DNA of 64,000 nucleotides from Burkholderiales bacterium (GCA_026005015.1 BPKG01000002.1:186001-250000); one strand, 5' to 3'; shown: positions 1 to 12,258, numbered from the stretch's first letter. The notes: generated by a model not told the origin, from the sequence alone. Made by a program: numbers and translations.

Positions 1-1215
1 GAAGGCTCGGTTGCCCACCTGGTCGTGGGTCTGGAGGAAGGTGACGAAGGCGCCCGGCGGCAGCTCGGCGCTGGGCTCGCCTCGGGGCTTGTGGTGCCGG
101 TAGGGCGAAGGCTCGCCCTGGTAGGCGAAGCCCTCGGTGAGGCAGCGGCCCAGGCACCAGGCGGGCTTGGCAGCGTAGTCAGCGTAGTAGCCGTCCTTTT
201 CCCCAGTCAGCAGCACGTGGAAGGCGTGGTGGACGTCGTCGTTCCACTGGGCGTCGTACCAGCGGGGGCGGCCGGAAGGCTCGCGCACCAGGTAGCGGGC
301 CTGGTTCTTGTCGTTCTCCAGGATGAGGTGCACGGGGCGCTCCCTTCCCGGGCCGCGGCGCACCGCTTCCGCCAGCTCCTCCAGGATGTCGGGGCGCGAA
401 TCGTCGGCGATGGCGTGCACCGCGTCGAGGCGCAGCCCGTCCAGGTGGAATTCCTCGATCCAGTAGAGGGCGTTGTGGATGAAGAAGTCGCGCACCACCC
501 GGCTGCCGGGACCGTCGAAGTTGATGGCGGCGCCCCAAGGGGTCTGATGGCGCTCGGTGAAGAACGGCTTCGCGTACAGGTGTAGGTAGTTGCCCTCGGG
601 ACCGAAATGGTTGTACACCACGTCCAGCAGCACCATGAGGCCCCGGGCGTGGGCCGCCGCCACCAGGCGCTTCAGCTCCTCGGGCCGCCCGTAGGCCGCG
701 TCAGGGGCGAAGGGAAGGACACCGTCATAGCCCCAGTTTCTCCGTCCCGGGAAGTCCGCCACCGGCATGAGCTCCAGAGCGGTTACCCCCAGCCCTGCGA
801 GATGGTCGAGCCGTGCCTCCACGCCTGCGAAAGTCCCCTCCGGGGAGAAGGTGCCCACGTGCAGCTCGTAGATCACCGCCTCTTCCCACGGCCGCCCGCG
901 CCAGGCCGAGTCCGGCCAGTCGAAGGCGCCCGGGTCCACCACTTCGCTCGCCCCGTGCACGTCGTCGGGGTTGAACCGGGACGCAGGATCGGGCACGGCC
1001 AGGCCCCCGTCGATGCGCAGCCAGTAGCGGGTACCGGGGGGCGCAGGGACAGTGCGTTCGAACCATCCCTCCCCCACGGGCGCCATGGCCAGGCCTCCGC
1101 CAGCGCCTTCCAGCTCCAGATCCACCTCCCGGGCGGAAGGCGCCCAGAGGCGGAAGCGGGTGCGGCCGTCCCCCTGCACCTCGGCGCCGAAGGGCATCGA
1201 GTGGGCACGTCTCAT
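1..1215 (-). CDS. treZ: Malto-oligosyltrehalose trehalohydrolase, 3' end missing
   Basis: A GH13 enzyme that cleaves maltooligosyltrehalose to release trehalose. The visible 405 residues hold an N-terminal CBM48/E-set region, then the barrel. Motifs seen include [26 protein letters not shown] with the catalytic Asp, and [12 protein letters not shown] at the window edge. The ATG at 1215 overlaps the glgX stop as ATGA, so the two are translationally coupled. The gene continues left of base 1, so roughly the last third is missing. Its usual partner treY is not in the window and may lie further left. The family call is firm from motifs and context. Confidence 0.93.
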   Translation of the reverse strand, partial: MRRAHSMPFGAEVQGDGRTRFRLWAPSAREVDLELEGAGGGLAMAPVGEGWFERTVPAPPGTRYWLRIDGGLAVPDPASRFNPDDVHGASEVVDPGAFDWPDSAWRGRPWEEAVIYELHVGTFSPEGTFAGVEARLDHLAGLGVTALELMPVADFPGRRNWGYDGVLPFAPDAAYGRPEELKRLVAAAHARGLMVLLDVVYNHFGPEGNYLHLYAKPFFTERHQTPWGAAINFDGPGSRVVRDFFIHNALYWIEEFHLDGLRLDAVHAIADDSRPDILEELAEAVRRGPGRERPVHLILENDKNQARYLVREPSGRPRWYDAQWNDDVHHAFHVLLTGEKDGYYADYAAKPAWCLGRCLTEGFAYQGEPSPYRHHKPRGEPSAELPPGAFVTFLQTHDQVGNRAF

Positions 1216-3347
1216 GGGGAAACCTTTTGTTGTTGCAGAAGGGCAAGGGACCGGCCCTGTAGAGGATAGGAAGCGCCCGCCATGTACACCCCATCCCAGG
1301 CGAGGCCCTCCTCGTAGGCCGTGTCCAGCACCACCAGCCAGCGGGGCCCGCCGGCGAGCTGGGGCAGGCTGAAAGGGATCTCCTCGTGGTGGGCATTGAA
1401 TAGTACGAGGAAATTGCTGTCGGTAATGGGGCGGCCCCGCTCGTCGGTCTCGGTGAGTCCCTCTCCCGCGAGATAGACGCCCAAGCAACGGGCGTGGTGC
1501 TGGTTCCATTCCTCGTCGGTCATCTCTCGGCTATCGGGGTTGAGCCAGACGATGTCCTTGACCCCGGTGCCATGGATGGGTCGTCCCTGGAAGAAGTGGC
1601 GTCGGCGGAACACCGGATGATCGCGCCGCAGGGCCACCATCCGCTGGACGAAGGCAAGGAGTTGGCGTTTCGGCTGGGTCAGGTTCCAGTCCACCCAGGA
1701 GATTTCGTTGTCCTGGCAATAGGCGTTGTTGTTCCCCCGCTGGGTGCGGCAGATCTCGTCCCCGGCGAGCAGCATGGGCACCCCCTGGGACAGGAGCAGG
1801 GTGGCGAGCAGATTGCGCTTCTGGCGTGCCCGCAGGGCGTTCACCTGGGGATCATCGGTCTCGCCCTCCACGCCGCAGTTCCACGACAGGTTGTGGTTGT
1901 GGCCGTCCCGGTTCTCCTCCAGGTTGGCCTCGTTGTGCTTCTCGTTGTAAGTGACGAGGTCGTGCAGGGTGAAGCCATCGTGCGCGGTCACGAAGTTGAT
2001 GCTGGCGTGGGGGCTGCGTCCACTCTTGCCGTAGAGGTCGCTGGAGCCGGTGAGCCGCCGGGCGAACTCCCCGATCAGGCCCCCGTCTCCCTTCCAGTAG
2101 GCGCGCATGGTGTCCCGGTACTTGTCGTTCCATTCGGTCCAGCCGACCGGGAAGTTGCCCACCTGGTAGCCGCCCTCGCCCAAATCCCAGGGCTCGGCGA
2201 TAAGCTTGACCTGGGACAGCACCGGGTCCTGGCGGATGATGTCGAAAAACGCCCCCAAGCGGTCCACTTCGTGCAGCTCCCGGGCGAGGGCCGAGGCGAG
2301 ATCGAAGCGGAAGCCGTCCACGTGCATCTCGTTCACCCAGTAGCGCAGGGAGTCCATGATGAGCTGGAGCACCCGCGGGTGCCGCATGTTCAGCGTGTTG
2401 CCGCAGCCGGTGTAGTCCATGTAGTAGCGGGGATTGTCGGCCACCAGCCGGTAGTAGGAGGCGTTGTCGATGCCGCGGAAGGCAAGCGTGGGCCCCAAGT
2501 GGTTGCCTTCAGCGGTGTGGTTGTACACCACGTCCAGGATCACCTCGATCCCGGCCGAGTGCAGGGCCTTCACCATGGTCTTGAACTCGGCCACCTGGCC
2601 GCTGGCGGAATAGCGGTTGTCGGGGGCGAAATAGCCGATGGAATTGTAGCCCCAGTAGTTGCGCAAGCCCTTCTGCACCAGGTGGCGATCGTCCACGAAG
2701 GTGTGCACCGGCATGAGCTCCACCGTGGTGACGCCGAGACGTTTCAAGTATTCGATGACGGGGGTCGTGGCAAGCCCCGCGTAGGTGCCCCGCAGAGCGG
2801 GGGGCACCTCCGGGTGCAGCATGGTGAAGCCCTTCACGTGCAGCTCGTAGATGATGGTCTCGTGCCAGGGAATGTCGGGCCGGCGGTCGTCACCCCAGGT
2901 AAAGGCGGTATCCACCACCTGGCACTTGGGCATGCCGGGCGCGCTATCGCGCCGGTCGAAAGACAGGTCCTCCCGTTCGTGGCCGATGCGGTAGCCGAAG
3001 TGGGCGTCGCTCCAGTTGATGCCGCCCACGATCGCCTTGGCGTAAGGGTCCAGCAGCAGCTTGTGGGGATTGAAACGGTGGCCCGCCTCGGGTTTGTAAG
3101 GGCCGTGGACCCGGTAGCCGTAGAGCATGCCGGGTCGCGCCTCCGGGAGATAGCAGTGCCACACCTGGTCGGTGTGCTCCTTGAACTCGATGCGCTGGAG
3201 CTCCCGCCGGCCCTTGTCGTCGAAGATGCAAAGCTCAACCTTCTCGGCGTTCTCGGAGAAAAGGGCGAAATTGACGCCCTCCCCGTCCCACGTGGCCCCG
3301 CGAGGGTACGGGCGGCCGGGCCAGACCGCTGTGATCGGTTTTGCCAT
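1212..3347 (-). CDS. glgX: Glycogen debranching enzyme GlgX
   Basis: This 711-residue protein is an isoamylase-type GH13 enzyme that hydrolyses alpha-1,6 branches of glycogen or limit dextrin in the cytoplasm. An N-terminal CBM48 domain (about 10-150) precedes the barrel. The catalytic motifs [10 protein letters not shown] (nucleophile Asp), LIAEPWDLG (acid Glu) and [12 protein letters not shown] (Asp) are all present. Length matches the GlgX/TreX family. It lies 182 bases downstream of glgC and is coupled to treZ by an ATGA overlap. In this setting it could serve glycogen turnover or supply linear maltodextrins to treY/treZ. Isoamylase-type TreX is the alternative name. Confidence 0.95.
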   Translation of the reverse strand: MAKPITAVWPGRPYPRGATWDGEGVNFALFSENAEKVELCIFDDKGRRELQRIEFKEHTDQVWHCYLPEARPGMLYGYRVHGPYKPEAGHRFNPHKLLLDPYAKAIVGGINWSDAHFGYRIGHEREDLSFDRRDSAPGMPKCQVVDTAFTWGDDRRPDIPWHETIIYELHVKGFTMLHPEVPPALRGTYAGLATTPVIEYLKRLGVTTVELMPVHTFVDDRHLVQKGLRNYWGYNSIGYFAPDNRYSASGQVAEFKTMVKALHSAGIEVILDVVYNHTAEGNHLGPTLAFRGIDNASYYRLVADNPRYYMDYTGCGNTLNMRHPRVLQLIMDSLRYWVNEMHVDGFRFDLASALARELHEVDRLGAFFDIIRQDPVLSQVKLIAEPWDLGEGGYQVGNFPVGWTEWNDKYRDTMRAYWKGDGGLIGEFARRLTGSSDLYGKSGRSPHASINFVTAHDGFTLHDLVTYNEKHNEANLEENRDGHNHNLSWNCGVEGETDDPQVNALRARQKRNLLATLLLSQGVPMLLAGDEICRTQRGNNNAYCQDNEISWVDWNLTQPKRQLLAFVQRMVALRRDHPVFRRRHFFQGRPIHGTGVKDIVWLNPDSREMTDEEWNQHHARCLGVYLAGEGLTETDERGRPITDSNFLVLFNAHHEEIPFSLPQLAGGPRWLVVLDTAYEEGLAWDGVYMAGASYPLQGRSLALLQQQKVSP

Positions 3348-3403
3348 GGAATTTGCTCTTGCGTCCTGTTCTTCTGAGGAATCTTCGGCTCCGCTGCGCG
3401 CGC

Positions 3404-3431
3404 CGTCTCCGGGCTGCGTGCAGCGGAGACG
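3404..3431. other. Imperfect hairpin between glgC and glgX
   Basis: CGTCTCC at 3404-3410 pairs with GGAGACG at 3425-3431, and GCTG/CAGC pair inside it around a CGTG loop, with a two-base GG bulge. It lies in the 182-base glgC-glgX gap. No T tract follows on either strand, so it may be an intercistronic stability or processing hairpin rather than a terminator. Confidence 0.35.
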
Positions 3432-3529
3432 ACGCGGCAGGCGGACTCCAGCCCGGAGGATTTTGCGAAGGTATCTCCGTCATCCGGCCACCGGGCGCTT
3501 GTGACCCCTCCGGGCCGGCGAGAGACCGA

Positions 3530-4759
3530 TCAGTAATAGCGCCGGGTATCGGCGCGGTGGGCGCCCTTGGGGATCACGACGATGCCCGATCCGGTCACGT
3601 GGAAGCGCTTCTTGTCCTCGTCCAGATTGTAGCCGATGCGCTCGCCCGGTCCGAGGACATTGTAGCGGTCCACGATCACCCGTTTAAGCCGAGCGCCGGC
3701 GCGCACGATAGTGTAGTCCATCACGATGGAGTCTTCGACCACCACGTCTTCTTCCAGCAGGACTTCCCGGCGCAGCACGGAGTTGCGGACCGTGGCGTCT
3801 TTGATGAGGCTTCCGGCGCCCACGTCGCAATTCTCCAGGGTGCCGCGGACGATAGCCGCCACCGGTCCTTGATAGCCGCTGGAGAGAATCGGCCAGCGGG
3901 GGTTGAACAGGTTGAAGCGGGGCTCCGTCCCGAGGGTATCGCGATGGGCGGCGTAAAAGGCGTCGATGGTGCCCACGTCGCGCCAATAGGCGGGTTCCTC
4001 GTAAGAGCGCACGCCAGGCACCTTGTTCTTGGAAAAATCGTAGGCGAACACCCGGTGACTGGCGATCAACCGCGGGATCACGTCCCGGCCGAAGTCCTTC
4101 TCCCCCAGGCGCCGGGCTTCGTGCAGGGCCTCGATCAGCACCTGGGTGTTGAACAGGTAGTTGCCCATGGAGGCGAAGGCCCGCTCAGGATCCGAGGGCA
4201 TGGGGGGCGGAGAGACCGGCTTCTCGACGAAGCCGGTGATGCGCCCGCTGCGGTTGGCCTCTACGATGCCGAAGGCGGAAGCCTCCTGGATCGGCACCGG
4301 AAGCGCCGCCACCGTTACCTCGGCCTCCCGCTCCAGGTGGAAGCGCACCATCTGCCGGATGTCCATCCGATAGACGTGATCGGCGCCGAACACGGCCACC
4401 AGGTCGGGGGCGTGGGGGTCGAGCAGGTTTAGGTTTTGATACACCGCGTCCGCCGTGCCCTGGAACCACTCCGGGCCCTCCCGCATCTGGGGCGGCACGA
4501 TGGAAACGAACTGCCCCGGGATGATGGGCGAAAGCACCCAGGCCCGGTGGATGTGCTCGATCAGGGACTGGGACTTGTACTGCACCAGCACGTAGATGGA
4601 ATGGATCTCGGAGTTGATCAGGTTGGAGAGCACGAAGTCGACGATGCGGTAGCGGCCGCCGAAGGGCACGGCTGGCTTGGACCGCTCCGCCGTCAGGGGA
4701 AAGAGGCGCGTTCCCTCGCCCCCCGCCAGCACCATCGCCAGGATTTTGGGCCCTGCCAT
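3530..4759 (-). CDS. glgC: Glucose-1-phosphate adenylyltransferase
   Basis: Makes ADP-glucose from glucose-1-phosphate and ATP, the committed step of classical bacterial glycogen synthesis. The N-terminal nucleotidyltransferase motif VLAGGEGTRLFPLT and the following SKPAVPFGG are intact. A left-handed beta-helix region follows in the last 120 residues. I chose the ATG at 4759 because GGAGGG at 4768-4773 lies eight bases upstream of it. A GTG at 4768 overlapping the treS stop is possible. At 409 residues it is of normal length. No glgA is visible here, so ADP-glucose could feed GlgA encoded elsewhere or a GlgM-like enzyme. Confidence 0.95.
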   Translation of the reverse strand: MAGPKILAMVLAGGEGTRLFPLTAERSKPAVPFGGRYRIVDFVLSNLINSEIHSIYVLVQYKSQSLIEHIHRAWVLSPIIPGQFVSIVPPQMREGPEWFQGTADAVYQNLNLLDPHAPDLVAVFGADHVYRMDIRQMVRFHLEREAEVTVAALPVPIQEASAFGIVEANRSGRITGFVEKPVSPPPMPSDPERAFASMGNYLFNTQVLIEALHEARRLGEKDFGRDVIPRLIASHRVFAYDFSKNKVPGVRSYEEPAYWRDVGTIDAFYAAHRDTLGTEPRFNLFNPRWPILSSGYQGPVAAIVRGTLENCDVGAGSLIKDATVRNSVLRREVLLEEDVVVEDSIVMDYTIVRAGARLKRVIVDRYNVLGPGERIGYNLDEDKKRFHVTGSGIVVIPKGAHRADTRRYY

Positions 4760-4764
4760 GGGAT

Positions 4765-7700
4765 TCACCCTCCTCGTGAGAGGGAAAGCGCCAGGAGCCC
4801 CCGCACCGGAATGGCGACCCAGTCGGGCCGGTTATCCATCTCGTAGCGCAGCTCGTAGAGCGCCTTCTCCAGAATGAACAGTTCCAGCAATCGCTGCCAG
4901 TGGCCGGCGTCCGCGGGCACCGAAGGGCAGTCGCGGGTGGCGCCCCGGTAGCCGGCGAGGAAGGCCTCCACCGCCTGACTTTCCCACTCGCCGATGGCGG
5001 ACTCCAGGGCCTGGCGTTTCTCCTCCGGCTGCTCCGCCTGGTGGCCGACGGCGGCGGCCGCGGCGTAGTTGAACGAGCGCACCATTCCCGCCACGTCCCG
5101 CAGGGGCGAGTGCTTGGCCCGCCGCTCGGCCAGGGGCCGGGCCGGCTCGCCCTCGAAGTCGATGAAGATGAAGTCGTGCTGACTGAGCAGCACCTGCCCC
5201 AGGTGCAGGTCCCCGTGGTAGCGGGTCTTCGCCAGGGCGGGTCCCTCCAGCGAGAGCTCGTCCAGCCAGTCGAGCATGGAGAGCCGCCGTCCCAGCAGCG
5301 CCTCTACCGGCGGGCGCACCGCCTCGGGAAGCTGCGAGCGCCGTTCTTCCAAGGCGTCCAGGGTGCGCACCACGTCCTCGCGCACCCGCTGCACCCAGCG
5401 CCGGTAGTCCTCGGGGGTGGCGGGCTCGGGATCGAAGGCCGGATCGCCGGTCGTGCGGGCGAAGGCCTGGTGCAGCTCGCCCACCCGCCGGCCGAGGGTT
5501 TCCGCCAGCGCCAGGTACATTCCGTGGGGATTCTCGACCCGGCGCTCGGGCTCGGGCAGCTCGGTGCCGGCAGACAGGGTCTGGGTCAGCCGTTCCAGGT
5601 AGTCCACGGTGAAGGTCCAGGCGCTGCCTTGGTTCTCCACGTACTGCTGCAGCAGGGCCAGGGTGATAATGGTGCCATCGTTGCGCAGGTACTCCACCGC
5701 GCCGAGGACCGGGACGATGTGGGGGAAGGGGGAGACGTCGGTGAGGAAGCGCCCGATTTCCAGCTCGGGGCTCACCCCCTCCGACAGGCGCCGGTAGCCC
5801 TTGAGGTAGAGCTTGTTGCCGAAGAATACGCCCGTATTGCTCTGGTCCAGGGCCGGGTGGTGCACCGGCTCGTCGATGGCCGCCGCGTGGAGGGAATAGG
5901 CGGAGGTACAGGTGAACTTGAGCCGGCCGTGGGCGAAGGGCACCTCGGCGTTGGTGCCCATGGCCCGGGCCAGGGCCCGGCAGAACCGGGGATCGCCGAA
6001 AGCGCCGTAGAGGATCCCCATTTTTTCCTTCTGGCGCACCCGGGCCAGGGTCCAGGCGCCGAAACGGTGTAGGGGATCCTCGCCCTTTTCCTCCCAGGCA
6101 ATGGCCAGGGGCAGGAAGTAGGTCTGGATCGGGATGTCTTCGCACTCCACCTCCAGGAACGCCAGCAGCCAGCTTCCCTCGGCGGTGGTCCACTCGCCTT
6201 CGTCCACCAGCTCGATACGCTTGACCGGATGCCCTTTGGCGGCGAACCAGCGCTTGGTGGACATGTAAGGCAGCAGCACCTCCCGCTGGAGCTGCTCCCG
6301 GGTGCGGGAGGCGATGAGACGCTTGATATCCTTCGCCCCGCCTTTTGCCTGGAAGAAGGTGCGCAACCCTTCCAACAGCACCAGCACTGGAAGCTCCCGG
6401 TGGGGCAGCTTCTCCTCATGCCACTCGGGCACCGGGGCCTCAAGGGATAGGGCGAAGCCGTAGTAGCCGTAGGCGGGCAGGGTGAGCAGGTAGGGGAGGT
6501 GGCCAATCGGGGGAAAGGAAATATTGCTCGATAACTCCACGGGGACGCGGCCGACAAAGCGGGCGAGATCCAGCTCTACCGCCTGGGGAGTGTGGGAGAG
6601 ATTGGCGACGCAGAGGATGACCTCGTTGTCGTATTCCCTCAGGTAGGCCAGGATTTTGCGGTTGCCGGGCTCGAGGAAGGTGAGGGTGCCGCGCCCGAAG
6701 GAGCGGTGGCCTTTGCGCACCTGGATCAGCCGCCGGGTCCAGTTGAGGAGGGAGCTGGGGTTGCGCGCCTGGGCCTCCACGTTGACCGCCTGGTAGCCGT
6801 ACACCGGGTCCATGATGGGGGGCAGGTACAGGCGCTGGGGGTCGCAGCGGGAAAAGCCCCCGTTGCGGTCGATGCTCCACTGCATGGGGGTGCGCACCCC
6901 GTTGCGGTCCCCCAGGTAGATGTTGTCGCCCATGCCGATCTCGTCGCCATAGTACAGGATGGGCGAGCCGCGCAGAGTCATGAGGAGCCAGGTCATGAGC
7001 TCGATCTTGCGCCGGTCGTTGTCCATGAGCGGCGCCAGGCGCCGGCGGATGCCCACATTGAGGCGCATGCGCGGGTCGGCGGCGTACATCCGGTACAGGT
7101 AGTCCCGCTCCCGGTCGGTCACCATCTCCAGGGTGAGCTCGTCGTGGTTGCGCAGAAAGATGGCCCACTGGCAGTTCTCGGGGATGTCCGGCGTCTGGCG
7201 CATGATCTCGATCACCGGGTGCCGGTCCTCCTGGGCGATGGCCATGAACAGGCGCGGCATCAGGGGGAAGTGATAGGCCATGTGGCACTCGTCGCCGTCG
7301 CCGAAGTACTCCCGCACGTCCTCCGGCCACTGGTTGGCCTCGGCCAGTAGCATCTTGTTCTTGTAATGGGCGTCGATCTCGGCCCGGATCTGCTTGATGA
7401 CGGCGTGGGTTTCCGGGAGGTTCTCGTTGTTGGTGCCCTCCCGCTCTACCAGGTAGGGGATGGCGTCCAGCCGCATGCCGTCCACCCCCATGTCCATCCA
7501 GAAGCGCATCACGCGGATGACCGCCTTCAGCACCCGCGGGTTGTCGAAATTCAAGTCCGGCTGGTGGCTGAAGAAGCGATGCCAGTAGTAGGCCTTGGCC
7601 ACGTCGTCCCAGGCCCAGTTGGACACCTCCGTGTCGGTGAAGATGATGCGCGTGCCGGCGTATTTCTTGGCGGTTTCGCTCCACACGTAGAAGTTGCGCT

Positions 7701-8130
7701 TGGACGAGCCGGGCGGGGCCCGCCGGGCCGCCTGGAACCACGGATGCTGGTCCGAGGTGTGGTTGATCACCAGCTCGGTGATGACCTTCAGGCCCCGCCG
7801 GTGGGCTTCCCGCATGAACAGCCGGAAGTCGTTGCGGGTGCCGTAGTCGGGATGCACGTTGTGGTAGTCGGAGATGTCGTAGCCGTCGTCCTTGAGGGGT
7901 GAGGGGTAGAAGGGCAGGATCCAGATCGTGTTGACCCCCAGCTCCTGTACGTAGTCGAGCTTGGCGGTGAGCCCCTTGAAGTCCCCGATGCCGTCGTTGT
8001 TGGAATCGAAGAAGGCCTTCACGTGCAGCTCGTAAATGATCGCGTCCTTGTACCAGAGGGGATCGTCGGCCCAGGCGAAAGCCTTGGGGGCCGCTTCCGG
8101 TGCCAGCAACTCGTGGGTTGGCTGATCCAC
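4765..8130 (-). CDS. treS: Trehalose synthase / maltokinase fusion (TreS-Mak)
   Basis: A 1121-residue bifunctional protein. The N-terminal ~550 residues are a GH13 trehalose synthase that isomerises trehalose and maltose (motifs [36 protein letters not shown]). The C-terminal half is a maltokinase-type kinase that phosphorylates maltose to maltose-1-phosphate, with [11 protein letters not shown] and IDFEGEP near residue 970. It starts at a GTG at 8130 after an AAGGAT-type ribosome site, 15 bases past the glgE stop. The fusion couples formation of maltose to its phosphorylation, giving the donor for GlgE encoded directly upstream. Confidence 0.94.
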   Translation of the reverse strand: MDQPTHELLAPEAAPKAFAWADDPLWYKDAIIYELHVKAFFDSNNDGIGDFKGLTAKLDYVQELGVNTIWILPFYPSPLKDDGYDISDYHNVHPDYGTRNDFRLFMREAHRRGLKVITELVINHTSDQHPWFQAARRAPPGSSKRNFYVWSETAKKYAGTRIIFTDTEVSNWAWDDVAKAYYWHRFFSHQPDLNFDNPRVLKAVIRVMRFWMDMGVDGMRLDAIPYLVEREGTNNENLPETHAVIKQIRAEIDAHYKNKMLLAEANQWPEDVREYFGDGDECHMAYHFPLMPRLFMAIAQEDRHPVIEIMRQTPDIPENCQWAIFLRNHDELTLEMVTDRERDYLYRMYAADPRMRLNVGIRRRLAPLMDNDRRKIELMTWLLMTLRGSPILYYGDEIGMGDNIYLGDRNGVRTPMQWSIDRNGGFSRCDPQRLYLPPIMDPVYGYQAVNVEAQARNPSSLLNWTRRLIQVRKGHRSFGRGTLTFLEPGNRKILAYLREYDNEVILCVANLSHTPQAVELDLARFVGRVPVELSSNISFPPIGHLPYLLTLPAYGYYGFALSLEAPVPEWHEEKLPHRELPVLVLLEGLRTFFQAKGGAKDIKRLIASRTREQLQREVLLPYMSTKRWFAAKGHPVKRIELVDEGEWTTAEGSWLLAFLEVECEDIPIQTYFLPLAIAWEEKGEDPLHRFGAWTLARVRQKEKMGILYGAFGDPRFCRALARAMGTNAEVPFAHGRLKFTCTSAYSLHAAAIDEPVHHPALDQSNTGVFFGNKLYLKGYRRLSEGVSPELEIGRFLTDVSPFPHIVPVLGAVEYLRNDGTIITLALLQQYVENQGSAWTFTVDYLERLTQTLSAGTELPEPERRVENPHGMYLALAETLGRRVGELHQAFARTTGDPAFDPEPATPEDYRRWVQRVREDVVRTLDALEERRSQLPEAVRPPVEALLGRRLSMLDWLDELSLEGPALAKTRYHGDLHLGQVLLSQHDFIFIDFEGEPARPLAERRAKHSPLRDVAGMVRSFNYAAAAAVGHQAEQPEEKRQALESAIGEWESQAVEAFLAGYRGATRDCPSVPADAGHWQRLLELFILEKALYELRYEMDNRPDWVAIPVRGLLALSLSRGG

Positions 8131-8145
8131 GGCGGACGATCCTTC

Positions 8146-10165
8146 TCACATGAAATAGTCGAAGTCCCGCTCGGTGCGCACGCGCCGGCGCAGCCGGAAC
8201 ACGTGACCCATGCCCGGGGCGAGCTGCACGAAATTGCGCGCTCCGTTCCATAGATACCGGGCGCCGGAAAGGAGCTCGTGCATCTGGTAGGGGGAGCGGG
8301 GGTCCAGGCCCAGGGCTTCCAGGTCCAGCTCCACCCAGCCGGCCTGGGCGTGGTAGGGATCCAGGTTGACCACCATGATCATGAGATTAGACCCGTCCTC
8401 GGTGGATTTCATATAGGCGATCAACTGGTCGTTGTCCACCGGCAGGAAGGTGAGGCTCCAGTCCGATTGCAGAGCGGGATTTTCCCGCCGGATGGCGTTC
8501 ACCCGGGCGATCAGGTCCCGCAGGCTGTCGGGGCGGTCCAGGTCCCAGTGGCGGAGCTGGTACTTCTCCGAGTCCTTGTATTCTTCGCTCCCCGGTTCCC
8601 GGGGCTCGTGCTCCTGCAGCTCGAAGGCCGGCCCGTAGATCCCGTAGCTCGCCGCCAGGGTGGCCGCCAGCAACAGCCGGCAGGTGAAGGCCGGCCGGCC
8701 GCCGAACTGGAGGAATTCGGTGAGGATGTCCGGGGTATTGGGCCAGACGTTGGGCCGGAAGTACTCCCGCCCCTCGCCCTGGGTGAGCTCGGTGAAGTAG
8801 TCAGTCAGCTCCTGCTTGGTGTTGCGCCAGGCAAAGTAGGTATAGGACTGGGTAAAGCCCAGCTTCGCCAGCCGGTGCATCACCTTGGGTCGGGTGAAGG
8901 CTTCCGACAGGAAGATCAGCTCGGGGTGGGCTTTCTTCAGCTCCCCGATCACCCACTCCCAGAAGGGAAAGGGCTTGGTGTGAGGGTTGTCTACCCGGAA
9001 GATCTTCACTCCCTGCTCGATCCAGAACTCGAACACGCTTTTGAGCTCCGCCCAAAGGGACGCCCAGGCCTCGCCCTCGAAATGGAAGGGATAGATGTCC
9101 TGGTATTTCTTGGGCGGGTTTTCCGCGTACTGCACCGTGCCGTCCGGGCGCCAGCGGAACCACTCCGGGTGCTCCTTCACATAGGGATGGTCCGGGGCGC
9201 ACTGGAAGGCGATATCCAGAGCGATCTCGAGGCCATGCTCCCGAGCCTTCTCCACCAGGCGGCGGAAGTCCGCGAGCGTTCCGAGCTGGGGGTGCACCGC
9301 CTTGTGGCCGCCTTCCGCGGCGCCGATGGCCCAGGGACTGCCCACGTCGTCCGGGCCGGCTTTCACGACGTTGTTCTTCCCCTTGCGGCGCACCCGGCCG
9401 ATGGGATGGATCGGGGGAGAGATAGAGCACGTCGAAGCCCATGGCCGCGATGTAGGGCAGCCGCGCCTCCACGTCCCGGAAGGCGCCGTGGCGGCCCGGC
9501 TCGGGGCTGGCGGAGCGGGGGAACAGCTCGTACCAGGTGGAAAAGCGGGCCCGTACCCGGTCCACCACCACTTCCAGCTCCCGGCCGTAGTAGGCGGCCA
9601 GGCGCCGGTCGGGATAGCGCATCGCCAGCCCTGCCAGGCCCTCGTCCAAGCCGACGCGGCGGGCTTCCCCGGCTTCCCGGGCCTGCGCCAGGCACTCGGA
9701 CCACTCCCGCAGCGCCTGGGCCTCCGGGGCCCGTGCCCGCTCGGCCGCCTCCTGGATCAGCCTGGCGCCTACCCGGGCGGCCACCAGGAGGTCCTCCGGC
9801 TCGGAGCGGCGGGCGAAATCGTGCCGCCAGGACAGGAAGGGGTCCACCCAGGCGGTCACGGTGTAGCGGTAGCGGCCCAGGCGCTCCACCGGAAAGCTCC
9901 CGCGCCAGCGGTCGTTGCCCAGGGGCTTCATCGCCCTCTCATGCCACTCGTTTTCCGCCTCGTGGCGGTAGCGCAGCACGCAGGCCAGCACGTCGTGGCC
10001 GTCGGCGAAGGCGTCGGCCTCCACCACCACCCGCTCGCCGACCACCCGCTTGATGGGGAAGCGGCCGCAGTCCACCTCCGGGCGCACGCCCTCGATCACC
10101 GCCCGCACGCGCCCGTCCCGGGACGCGGCGGGCTGGCTCGCGGGCAGGGTTTGAGGAGCGTCCAT
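8146..10165 (-). CDS. glgE: Alpha-1,4-glucan:maltose-1-phosphate maltosyltransferase (one-base frameshift)
   Basis: GlgE transfers maltose from maltose-1-phosphate to the non-reducing end of alpha-1,4-glucans. The N-terminal part, from ATG 10165 (MDAPQTL), contains the N domain up to GFDVLYLSP. The C-terminal part continues in another frame with IHPIGRVRRKGKNN, FRVDNPHTKPFPFWEW (nucleophile Asp) and FLSEAFTRP (acid Glu). The break is an extra C in the C5 run read on the minus strand (9413-9417). Removing it restores one frame of about 672 residues, the usual GlgE size. It sits between glgB and treS-mak, as expected for the GlgE pathway. I think an assembly error is more likely than true inactivation. 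Confidence 0.9.
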
Positions 10166-10169
10166 CTCT

Positions 10170-12095
10170 TCATCCCTCGTGGGTGAAATAGAGCGCGGCG
10201 AGGGGCGGGAGCGTCAAGGTCACCGAGTGGAAGCGCCCGTGGGCGGGCACCGGAGCGGCTTCCACGCCGCCCAGGTTGCCGGCGCCGCTGCCGCCGTAGA
10301 AGGGCGCGTCCGAGTTGAGCGCCTCCCGCCAGAAACCGCGGTGAGGAACGCCCACGATGTAGTTCTGGCGCAGGACTGGGGTGAAGTTGCACACCACCAG
10401 GACCGTGCGCTTGCGGTCCCGGGAGAAGCGCAGGAAGGACAGGACGCTCGCCTGGGCGTCGTGGCAGTCCACCCACTCGAAGCCCTCGTTGTGGAAGTCT
10501 AGCTCGTACAGCGCCGGCTCCTTGGCGTAGAAGCGGTTAAGATCCGCTACCCACTGCCGCACCCCGCCGTGCTCCGGATACTGCAGCACGTGCCACTCCA
10601 GGCTCTCGTCGTGCTGCCATTCCCGCCGCTGGCCGAACTCGCCCCCCATGAACAGCAGCTTCTTGCCCGGGTGCGCCCACATGTAGCCGTAGAGCAGGCG
10701 CAGGTTGGCGAACTGCTGCCAAGCGTCGCCCGGCATCTTGCCGATCAGGGAGCCCTTGCCGTGCACCACCTCATCGTGGGATAGGGGTAGGACGAAGTTC
10801 TCGTAGAAAGCGTACCAGATGCTGAAGGTGAGCCGGTCGTGGTGGTACTTGCGGTAGATGGGGTCCTGGCGCATGTAGTCCAGGGTGTCGTGCATCCAGC
10901 CCATGTTCCACTTCATGCCGAAGCCCAGGCCGCCCAAGTAAGTGGGACGGGACACCATGGGCCAGGAGGTGGACTCCTCGGCGATGGTCTGCACGTCGGG
11001 GTACGCCTGGTACACCAGCTCGTTCAGCTTGCGCAGGAAGGCGATGGCCTCCAGGTTCTCTTTGCCGCCGTAGACGTTGGGGATCCATTCGCCCTCCTTG
11101 CGCCCATAGTCCAGGTATAACATGGAGGCCACCGCGTCCACCCGCAGCCCGTCGATATGGTATTTGTCCAGCCAGAACAGGGCGCTGGACAGGAGGAAAG
11201 CCCGCACCTCGTGGCGTCCGTAGTTGAAGATGTAGCTGTTCCACTCCGGGTGGAAGCCCTGCTTCGGGTCGGCGTGCTCGTAGAGATAAGTTCCGTCGAA
11301 GTAGCACAGCCCGTGGCCGTCGCTGGGGAAGTGGGAGGGAACCCAGTCGAGGATCACCCCGATCCCGTGTTGGTGCAGCGTGTCTACCAGGTACATGAAG
11401 TCCTGGGGGGTGCCGTAGCGGGCGGTAGGGGCGAAATAGCCAGTCACCTGGTAGCCCCAGGAACCGAAGAAGGGATGCTCGGTGACCGGTAGCAGCTCCA
11501 CGTGGGTGAAGCCCATGCTGCGGGCATACTCCGCCAGGGGCTGCGCGATCTCCCGGTAATTGAGCGAGCGATACCCATCCTCGGGCACGCGGCGCCAGGA
11601 ACCCAGGTGCACCTCGTAGATGGAGATGGGCGCGTCTAGGGCGTTGCGGGCGCGCCGGCTCGCCATCCATTCCTGGTCGTGCCACTCGTAGTCGAGGCGC
11701 CAGGCACGGGAAGCGGTCTGGGGCGGCATCTCCCAGTAAAAAGCAAAGGGATCGCCCTTGTCCGCCTGGTAGTCGTGGAAGCGGGAGTGGATGCGGTACT
11801 TGTACGCCTGGCCCGGATGCACGCGGGGCACGAAGCCTTCCCAGATGCCGGAGCCGTCGTCCCGCGCCTGCAGGGGATGAGCGGCGGGGTCCCAGCCGTT
11901 GAAGTCGCCGATGACGGCGACCTGCCGGGCGTTTGGCGCCCACACGGCGAAGCGGGCGCCCTCGACGCCGCCTTCGCTCGTGAGATGGCAGCCCATCTTT
12001 TCATACAGGCGGGCGTGGTTGCCTTCCTTGAAGAGATAGACGTCGTGCTCGGTGAGCGTGGATGCGGCGGCGCGTTCAGCGGTCAGGTCCATCAT
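10170..12095 (-). CDS. glgB: 1,4-alpha-glucan branching enzyme
   Basis: Introduces alpha-1,6 branches into glycogen. The 641-residue protein has a CBM48 domain (about 30-120) and a GH13 barrel with [13 protein letters not shown] (nucleophile Asp), IAEESTSWP (acid Glu) and [15 protein letters not shown] (transition-state Asp). It lacks the extra N1 module of the E. coli enzyme, as in many short GlgB proteins. The double ATG at 12095 follows GGAGAGG. This is the first gene of the minus-strand glucan operon, four bases upstream of glgE. Confidence 0.96.
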   Translation of the reverse strand: MMDLTAERAAASTLTEHDVYLFKEGNHARLYEKMGCHLTSEGGVEGARFAVWAPNARQVAVIGDFNGWDPAAHPLQARDDGSGIWEGFVPRVHPGQAYKYRIHSRFHDYQADKGDPFAFYWEMPPQTASRAWRLDYEWHDQEWMASRRARNALDAPISIYEVHLGSWRRVPEDGYRSLNYREIAQPLAEYARSMGFTHVELLPVTEHPFFGSWGYQVTGYFAPTARYGTPQDFMYLVDTLHQHGIGVILDWVPSHFPSDGHGLCYFDGTYLYEHADPKQGFHPEWNSYIFNYGRHEVRAFLLSSALFWLDKYHIDGLRVDAVASMLYLDYGRKEGEWIPNVYGGKENLEAIAFLRKLNELVYQAYPDVQTIAEESTSWPMVSRPTYLGGLGFGMKWNMGWMHDTLDYMRQDPIYRKYHHDRLTFSIWYAFYENFVLPLSHDEVVHGKGSLIGKMPGDAWQQFANLRLLYGYMWAHPGKKLLFMGGEFGQRREWQHDESLEWHVLQYPEHGGVRQWVADLNRFYAKEPALYELDFHNEGFEWVDCHDAQASVLSFLRFSRDRKRTVLVVCNFTPVLRQNYIVGVPHRGFWREALNSDAPFYGGSGAGNLGGVEAAPVPAHGRFHSVTLTLPPLAALYFTHEG

Positions 12096-12258
12096 GAGGT
12101 TCGAGCCTCTCCTCTCCGTTGGCCGGGCACGCGGGTACTTCGGGTGGGCTTGGCCCGGGAACCGAAGTCTTCGGATACCCGGCGTTGCTCAACTGTTCGA
12201 AACCGCTGGCAGGCGCGCTCGCGCAAAAGAATGAGCGCACCCATATAGTGGACGCTTC

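Noticed and set aside
1494-3377. Long plus-strand open frame of 627 codons
   Set aside because: It is the antisense of glgX. Its predicted protein has no domain, and the minus-strand frame carries all GH13 motifs.
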